Below are positions 8,101 through 11,754 of a stretch of 11,754 nt of DNA, one piece after another. The DNA comes from Campylobacterota bacterium (lineage in GTDB: Bacteria > Campylobacterota > Campylobacteria > Campylobacterales > Sulfurovaceae), in the NCBI GenBank assembly GCA_003646505.1, contig QMKT01000041.1:1-11754 (forward strand). The letters run 5' to 3'. The notes below the pieces were generated by a model. It did not search any database. It was not told the origin of the DNA and was given only the letters and a program-made list of their open reading frames with translations. The first letter of the stretch is position 1; every line of letters begins with the position of its first letter. A program made the position numbers and the translations under genes.

Positions 8101-8898
8101 TTATGCCTTTTCTATATCCTTCTTTGAACTTCTAAATGCCCAAATTATCCACACTATACCAACTAAAATAAAAGGTATGCTTAACATTTGACCCGTAGTG
8201 AAAGGAAGGTCTGTGGCGTAGTTGGCCTGGCGTGTTTTAGTGTACTCAAGCATAAAGCGCATGATAAACATGTAGATTAAGAAGACACCCGGAAGTATCC
8301 GAGTAGCAAACAAAGGGGCACTTTTATGGTAAATTGTGACCAAAATAACTACAAGGAGAAGGTAAGAGAACGCTTCATAAAGCTGTACAGGGTGACGGGG
8401 AATCATATCTACCTTTTGAAAGATAATAGCCCATGGTTTGTCTGAAGGTAAACCAAGTATCTCAGAGTTAAAAAGATTACCAAAACGTACAAATGCAGCA
8501 GTCAGTGCACCAGGGATGGCAACACGGGAAAGTAGCCACAAGTATGATTCCTGATATCGCTTTGCAAAGACATAAAGTGCCACAAGTACACCAAGCAGGC
8601 CTCCATGACTGGCAAGTCCACCTTTCCATACTTTGAGTATTTCAAGGGGATTAGAGAGGTAAAACCCTGGTTCATAAGCCAGACAGTGCATCAGGCGCGC
8701 ACCAAGTACAGCCCCTACCATGATATAAATGAGTAAGTTGTCCAAGACAACAGGATCTCTGTTCTCGCGTTTATAGATCCATTGAAGTATCATAAGTCCG
8801 AGAAAAAAAGAGCCTACAAAGAGTAGTCCGTACCAGCGCAGCTGTAATGGTCCCAATTCTAAGATATTGGGATTGACATTCCAAATAAAGTGTTCCAT
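8101..8898 (-). CDS. lgt: Prolipoprotein diacylglyceryl transferase
   Basis: A 265-residue inner-membrane enzyme, slightly short for the family (about 260-300). It moves the sn-1,2-diacylglyceryl group from phosphatidylglycerol to the lipobox cysteine of prolipoproteins, the first step of lipoprotein maturation. Seven hydrophobic segments are apparent (for example about 20-41, 52-72, 97-112, 172-190, 200-216, 236-254). The Lgt signature appears as VRFGNLFNSE (137-146; Arg138, Asn141, Asn144, Glu146). ASHGGLLG holds the conserved His (98), HPVQLYEA is at 169-176, and Arg214 plus Glu218 lie in the C-terminal conserved block. The ATG at 8898 has AAAAGG about 10 nt upstream. It ends 1 nt before the activase gene, so the two are probably co-transcribed, although no functional link is known. 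Confidence 0.95.
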   Translation of the reverse strand: MEHFIWNVNPNILELGPLQLRWYGLLFVGSFFLGLMILQWIYKRENRDPVVLDNLLIYIMVGAVLGARLMHCLAYEPGFYLSNPLEILKVWKGGLASHGGLLGVLVALYVFAKRYQESYLWLLSRVAIPGALTAAFVRFGNLFNSEILGLPSDKPWAIIFQKVDMIPRHPVQLYEAFSYLLLVVILVTIYHKSAPLFATRILPGVFLIYMFIMRFMLEYTKTRQANYATDLPFTTGQMLSIPFILVGIVWIIWAFRSSKKDIEKA

Positions 8899-8922
8899 AA
8901 AATAATTGCCTTTTCTAATTAG

Positions 8923-8935
8923 GAGTATTATACTC
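8923..8935 (-). promoter_or_regulatory. lgt promoter -10 inside a palindrome
   Basis: A perfect TATAAT on the minus strand (8932-8927) lies 28 nt before the lgt ATG. It sits inside GAGTAT-T-ATACTC (8923-8935), a 6-bp inverted repeat with a 1-nt centre. No -35 match lies 16-18 nt upstream, where the DNA is AT-rich. The palindrome could be an operator controlling the lgt-activase-COG3581 group or a chance symmetry around the -10. The rest of the 114-base trpA-lgt gap (8899-9012) shows no gene and no clear terminator for trpA, so read-through from trpA is possible. Confidence 0.5.
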
Positions 8936-9012
8936 TAAATTATTTAATGCATTTTTATGGGTAGTAAAATTATTATTTTGGGATATTTTTTGTCATATGG
9001 TGATCCTTTTGT

Positions 9013-9753
9013 TTAATTATTTATTTTTTCTTTTATCTCTTTTGCAATAGCAGATATTTTTCTTATTTTTTGTGTATCTGTGAGTGTTTCATCAAGTAAT
9101 ACTTTGACAAATGCAGAACCAACGATGACACCATCTACACCTTTGGCTTTATCTTGCGCTGTATTTACATCTACGCCAAAACCTACATAGACAGGTGTTT
9201 GCGTATATTTTTTGATATCTGTAATGATCGGTTGGAGATCTTCACTTTTTCCTGCACCGGTAATGCCCGCATAGGCTACCAGATAGATGAACTTTTTTGC
9301 ATCTGTAACGATCTCTTTGATACGTGCTTCTGTATCAGTCGGAGCGATGAAGTCTATGAGATTCAGTCCGGCAGCTTCTATTGCAGGTTTATAAGGCCTG
9401 GACTCTTCTAAAGGCAGGTCAGGAATGATAAAACCGTTCACACCAGCTTTCTTTGCTTCTGAGATGAAGGCATCCATACCTCTGTGGTAAAAAGGGTTAA
9501 AATAACCCATCCAAAGTGTATCGATATGTGGGGCTATCTTCGCAGAAGCTTCAAAAAGATGGTCTAATTTAAAACCATTTTGCAAGGCTTTAAGATTGGC
9601 TGCCTCGATGACAGGGCCATCTGCAACAGGATCTGAGAATGGCATACCAAGTTCTAAGGTGTCAACGCCGGCTTCAGATAAAGCCAATGCAGCATCAACT
9701 GTGAATTCTAATGAGGGGAAACCTGTGGTGATATATGCGACTAAATTTTTCAA
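9013..9753 (-). CDS. trpA: Tryptophan synthase alpha subunit
   Basis: A 246-residue TIM-barrel protein that cleaves indole-3-glycerol phosphate to indole and glyceraldehyde-3-phosphate and channels indole to TrpB; cytoplasmic. The catalytic block reads ELGMPFSDPVADGP, with Glu34 and Asp45 at the spacing of Salmonella Glu49 and Asp60. Also visible are NPF (86-88), PDLPLEE (111-117), the loop-6 element AGITGAG (162-168), and the phosphate-binding GFG (191-193) and VGSAFVK (211-217). The start is TTG (9753-9751): an in-frame TAA lies 21 nt upstream of it with no ATG or GTG between, so no longer version is possible. Only a weak AAGAG-like SD is visible. The N-terminus is about 15 residues shorter than in the enteric enzymes, lacking most of helix 0, but the barrel appears complete. 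No other trp gene adjoins it, so trpB must be elsewhere. Confidence 0.94.
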   Translation of the reverse strand: MKNLVAYITTGFPSLEFTVDAALALSEAGVDTLELGMPFSDPVADGPVIEAANLKALQNGFKLDHLFEASAKIAPHIDTLWMGYFNPFYHRGMDAFISEAKKAGVNGFIIPDLPLEESRPYKPAIEAAGLNLIDFIAPTDTEARIKEIVTDAKKFIYLVAYAGITGAGKSEDLQPIITDIKKYTQTPVYVGFGVDVNTAQDKAKGVDGVIVGSAFVKVLLDETLTDTQKIRKISAIAKEIKEKINN

Positions 9754-9792
9754 AAGGGGACTCTTTTTATCTTATTTTGTATATATTTCAAC

Positions 9793-9798
9793 ATTATA
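9793..9798 (-). promoter_or_regulatory. Probable trpA -10 element
   Basis: The minus strand carries a perfect TATAAT (9798-9793) about 40 nt upstream of the TTG start of trpA, with no recognisable -35. It lies only 3 bp from the oppositely directed panB -10, so polymerase binding at one site should hinder the other. Confidence 0.5.
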
Positions 9799-9807
9799 TG
9801 ATAAAAT
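9799..9807 (+). promoter_or_regulatory. Probable extended -10 promoter of panB
   Basis: TGA-TAAAAT (9799-9807) is an extended -10 (TGn plus a 5/6 match) that would start transcription near 9814, about 26 nt before the panB ATG. AGGA (9832-9835) is a Shine-Dalgarno with a short 4-nt spacing. No -35 match is visible. The element probably drives the panB-ruvB-transporter cluster. Confidence 0.5.
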
Positions 9808-9839
9808 GAGTAAAAATATAGATTGGACAATAGGAACAG

Positions 9840-10652
9840 ATGAGTATTCATACCCCTAAAATAGAGAAAAAAGTAACTTTAACAACTATTGCAAAGATGA
9901 AAGGTGTAGAACCTATCACCATGGTAACAGCCTATGATGCGCTTTTTGCACAACTTTTTGATGGCGAAGTAGAGATGATACTTGTAGGTGACAGTCTCAA
10001 TATGAGTTTTCTTGGTAAAGAAGACACGCTCTCTGCAACTATGGATCAGATGATCTACCATACACAGGCGGTATGCAATGGTGCAACATTACCACTCATC
10101 GTACTTGATATGCCTTTTGGAACCTATACGTCTCCAGAAGTTGCATTACAAAATGCAACCAGAGCATACCAGGAAACCAATGCACAGGCAATTAAAATAG
10201 AAGGTGGTAAAGAGAGAGCATATATTGTTGAAGCACTGACTCAAAATTCTATTGCTGTACTTGGTCACATAGGACTTATGCCACAGTTTTTACGCAGTGA
10301 AGGCGGCTATAAAGTACGCGGTAAAGACCAGGCTGACATTGATAGTTTGGTAGAAGATGCTAAAGCATTGGAAAAGGCCGGCGTGTTTGCCATCGTGGTT
10401 GAAGGTGTCAAAAGTGAAGCTGCAGAGGCCATTACCCAAGCAGTTTCCGTACCAACTATTGGTATAGGAGCAGGAAACAGCACAGACGGGCAGGTGTTGG
10501 TATGGTCTGATATGTTTGGTTTCTTTGAAACGTTTAAGCCCAAGTTTGTAAAACAGTACGGTGATGGTGCAAAGTTGGTGCGTAAAGGACTTGAAACCTA
10601 CCGTGATGAAGTGAAAGACAGAACATTCCCCAGCGATGAGTACACCTATTAA
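9840..10652 (+). CDS. panB: 3-methyl-2-oxobutanoate hydroxymethyltransferase (ketopantoate hydroxymethyltransferase)
   Basis: A 270-residue cytoplasmic TIM-barrel enzyme that transfers the hydroxymethyl group of 5,10-methylenetetrahydrofolate to 2-oxoisovalerate, giving ketopantoate, the first committed step to pantothenate and CoA. All active-site residues can be placed against E. coli PanB: Asp51 in LVGDSLNM and Asp90 in VLDMPFGTY (metal site), Lys119 and Glu121 in IKIEGG, and Glu188 in [13 protein letters not shown] (155-162) and [12 protein letters not shown] (207-218) are family signatures. Length is normal (E. coli 264). The ATG at 9840 gives the usual short N-terminus before the TAYD motif. 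The TAA overlaps the ruvB ATG (TAATG), suggesting coupled translation. No panC or panD is adjacent. Confidence 0.96.
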   Translation: MSIHTPKIEKKVTLTTIAKMKGVEPITMVTAYDALFAQLFDGEVEMILVGDSLNMSFLGKEDTLSATMDQMIYHTQAVCNGATLPLIVLDMPFGTYTSPEVALQNATRAYQETNAQAIKIEGGKERAYIVEALTQNSIAVLGHIGLMPQFLRSEGGYKVRGKDQADIDSLVEDAKALEKAGVFAIVVEGVKSEAAEAITQAVSVPTIGIGAGNSTDGQVLVWSDMFGFFETFKPKFVKQYGDGAKLVRKGLETYRDEVKDRTFPSDEYTY

Positions 10653-11659
10653 TGGAGCGCATGGTTGAGATAGAACGTTTTGATGAAGAAACTTCCTATG
10701 AAGTCACACTTCGTCCCAGTTCTTGGGATGAATACATTGGGCAAGAGAAGATCAAAAAGAATTTAAAAGTTTTTATAGAAGCGAGTAAAAAAAGAGCAGA
10801 AGCACTTGATCATATTCTCTTTTTTGGCCCTCCTGGTTTAGGTAAAACGACCATCGCCAATATTATTTCTACAGAGATGGGAGCCAATATTAAGACCACG
10901 GCTGCTCCGATGATAGAAAAGGCAGGAGATCTAGCCGCACTGCTTACTAATATTGAAGAGGGTGATATCTTGTTCATCGATGAGATCCATCGCATGTCCC
11001 CGGCCATTGAGGAGATACTCTACCCGGCTATGGAAGATTTTCGTTTAGACATCATTATAGGCTCCGGACCTGCGGCACAAACAGTAAAGATAGACTTACC
11101 GCGTTTTACGCTGATAGGGGCGACCACAAGAGCAGGGATGCTTTCTAATCCTCTGCGTGAGCGTTTTGGTATGCACTTTCGTATGCAGTTCTATACACCT
11201 GATGAATTAGGAAAGATCGTAATGCAGGCATCACACAAATTAGAGAAGATAGCAGAAAATGAAGCTGCATCAGAAATGGCAAGACGTAGTCGTGGGACAC
11301 CTCGAATTGCCTTACGTTTACTAAAGAGAGTACGGGACTTTGCCGAAGTAGAAGATGAGCATGAGATCACGCTTTCTCGTGCCAGATATGCTTTAGATGA
11401 GTTAGGGGTCAATAATCTTGGATTTGATGAGCAGGATATTCAACTTTTGGAACTCCTGGTCTCTGCAAAAAATAAGCCAATGGGGCTAAGTACCATTGGT
11501 GCCGCGCTGAGTGAGGATGAAGGAACCATAGAAGATGTTCTGGAACCTTATCTTATTACCAACGGCTACATAGAAAGAACGGCTCGCGGCCGTATAGCCA
11601 CACAAAAGAGTTATGAACATTTTAAACTTGGCGGGAAGGAAGGACTAGAAAATGGCTAA
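10652..11659 (+). CDS. ruvB: Holliday junction branch migration ATPase RuvB
   Basis: A 335-residue AAA+ motor that forms hexamers on DNA with RuvA and drives branch migration of Holliday junctions before RuvC cleavage. Visible motifs are [12 protein letters not shown] (20-31), Walker A GPPGLGKT (59-66), Walker B LFIDEIHR (107-114), sensor 1 GATTR (156-160), arginine-finger region NPLRERFG (166-173), sensor 2 [11 protein letters not shown] (214-224) and the C-terminal winged-helix signature RTARGRIAT (309-317). Length is typical. The ATG at 10652 overlaps the panB stop and has no clear SD of its own, consistent with reinitiation. Met4 (10661) has GGAG only 3 nt upstream and is less likely, because relatives usually begin with the MERxVEIERF form. 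ruvA and ruvC are not nearby. Confidence 0.97.
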   Translation: MERMVEIERFDEETSYEVTLRPSSWDEYIGQEKIKKNLKVFIEASKKRAEALDHILFFGPPGLGKTTIANIISTEMGANIKTTAAPMIEKAGDLAALLTNIEEGDILFIDEIHRMSPAIEEILYPAMEDFRLDIIIGSGPAAQTVKIDLPRFTLIGATTRAGMLSNPLRERFGMHFRMQFYTPDELGKIVMQASHKLEKIAENEAASEMARRSRGTPRIALRLLKRVRDFAEVEDEHEITLSRARYALDELGVNNLGFDEQDIQLLELLVSAKNKPMGLSTIGAALSEDEGTIEDVLEPYLITNGYIERTARGRIATQKSYEHFKLGGKEGLENG

Positions 11660-11754
11660 GACCAATATTATGATCACAGTACTGTTTTTTATGGCCCTTA
11701 TTGGCGCATACAGTGTCTATCAGCCTTTTGTCCTTTCCTGGATCGTTGCGATAC
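11652..11754 (+). CDS. N-terminus of a membrane protein, probably AI-2E (UPF0118) family transporter, truncated by the window edge
   Basis: Translation from the ATG at 11652 gives 34 residues with no stop before the window ends. After a short basic start (MAKTN) a hydrophobic helix runs through [15 protein letters not shown] and then [13 protein letters not shown]. This matches the usual beginning of AI-2E/UPF0118 transporters, where a first helix is followed by a 'P-F-hydrophobic' stretch. AGGA (11641-11644) sits 7 nt before the ATG, a good Shine-Dalgarno. The gene overlaps the last 8 nt of ruvB in another frame, implying operon membership. Only the first about 10% of a typical 340-350-residue protein is visible, so the family call is tentative. 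Confidence 0.6.
   Translation, partial: MAKTNIMITVLFFMALIGAYSVYQPFVLSWIVAI

Noticed and set aside
8899..9012. Possible trpA terminator or small RNA in the trpA-lgt gap
   Set aside because: Only a 4-bp GGAT/ATCC pairing over a long AT-rich loop was found; no stem with a U-tract and no RNA-family signature.
9596..9859. Plus-strand open frame spanning the start of trpA and the promoter region into panB
   Set aside because: Antisense to trpA for most of its length, out of frame with panB, and without family features.
1..11754. CRISPR array, insertion sequence, tRNA gene or integrated element
   Set aside because: No regularly spaced repeats, transposase motifs, terminal inverted repeats or tRNA cloverleaf were seen; composition is even across the window.

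Overview
The window looks like chromosomal DNA from a Campylobacterota (epsilonproteobacterial) species, most likely a Sulfurovum- or Sulfurimonas-like organism. The main evidence is the tmRNA tag beginning ANNTDYRPAYA, which resembles the Helicobacter and Campylobacter tags. The AT-rich base composition, -10-dominated promoters and overall protein character agree. Genus assignment is inference; no search was run.

Layout. At the left edge, on the minus strand, is the 5' part of ssrA (tmRNA) with a canonical sigma70 promoter. Diverging from it on the plus strand is a 974-residue cytoplasmic FIST-PAS-GGDEF-EAL protein, a ligand-sensing cyclic-di-GMP enzyme. It ends 2 bp from the end of a convergent minus-strand group. 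In transcription order that group is lgt (prolipoprotein diacylglyceryl transferase), then a 1133-residue protein with two BadF/HgdC-type ATPase activase modules plus a cysteine-rich COG3580/DUF2229-like region, then a 501-residue cysteine-motif protein of the COG3581 type. lgt and the activase are 1 nt apart, and the activase and its partner share an ATGA overlap, so the three look co-transcribed. trpA lies upstream of lgt on the same strand and has its own -10.

To the right, a compact divergent promoter region separates trpA from a plus-strand cluster of panB, ruvB and the start of a membrane protein that resembles the AI-2E (UPF0118) transporter family. panB and ruvB overlap as TAATG, and ruvB and the transporter overlap by 8 nt.

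Most of the window is housekeeping: trans-translation, lipoprotein maturation, tryptophan and pantothenate synthesis, Holliday junction migration. The least understood part is the tandem-activase pair (3196-8099). It has the conserved features of ATP-driven low-potential electron-transfer systems (HgdC/BcrAD activases), but no recognisable 2-hydroxyacyl-CoA dehydratase or benzoyl-CoA reductase lies beside it. No gap between genes exceeds 300 bases, and I saw no mobile element, CRISPR array or tRNA gene.
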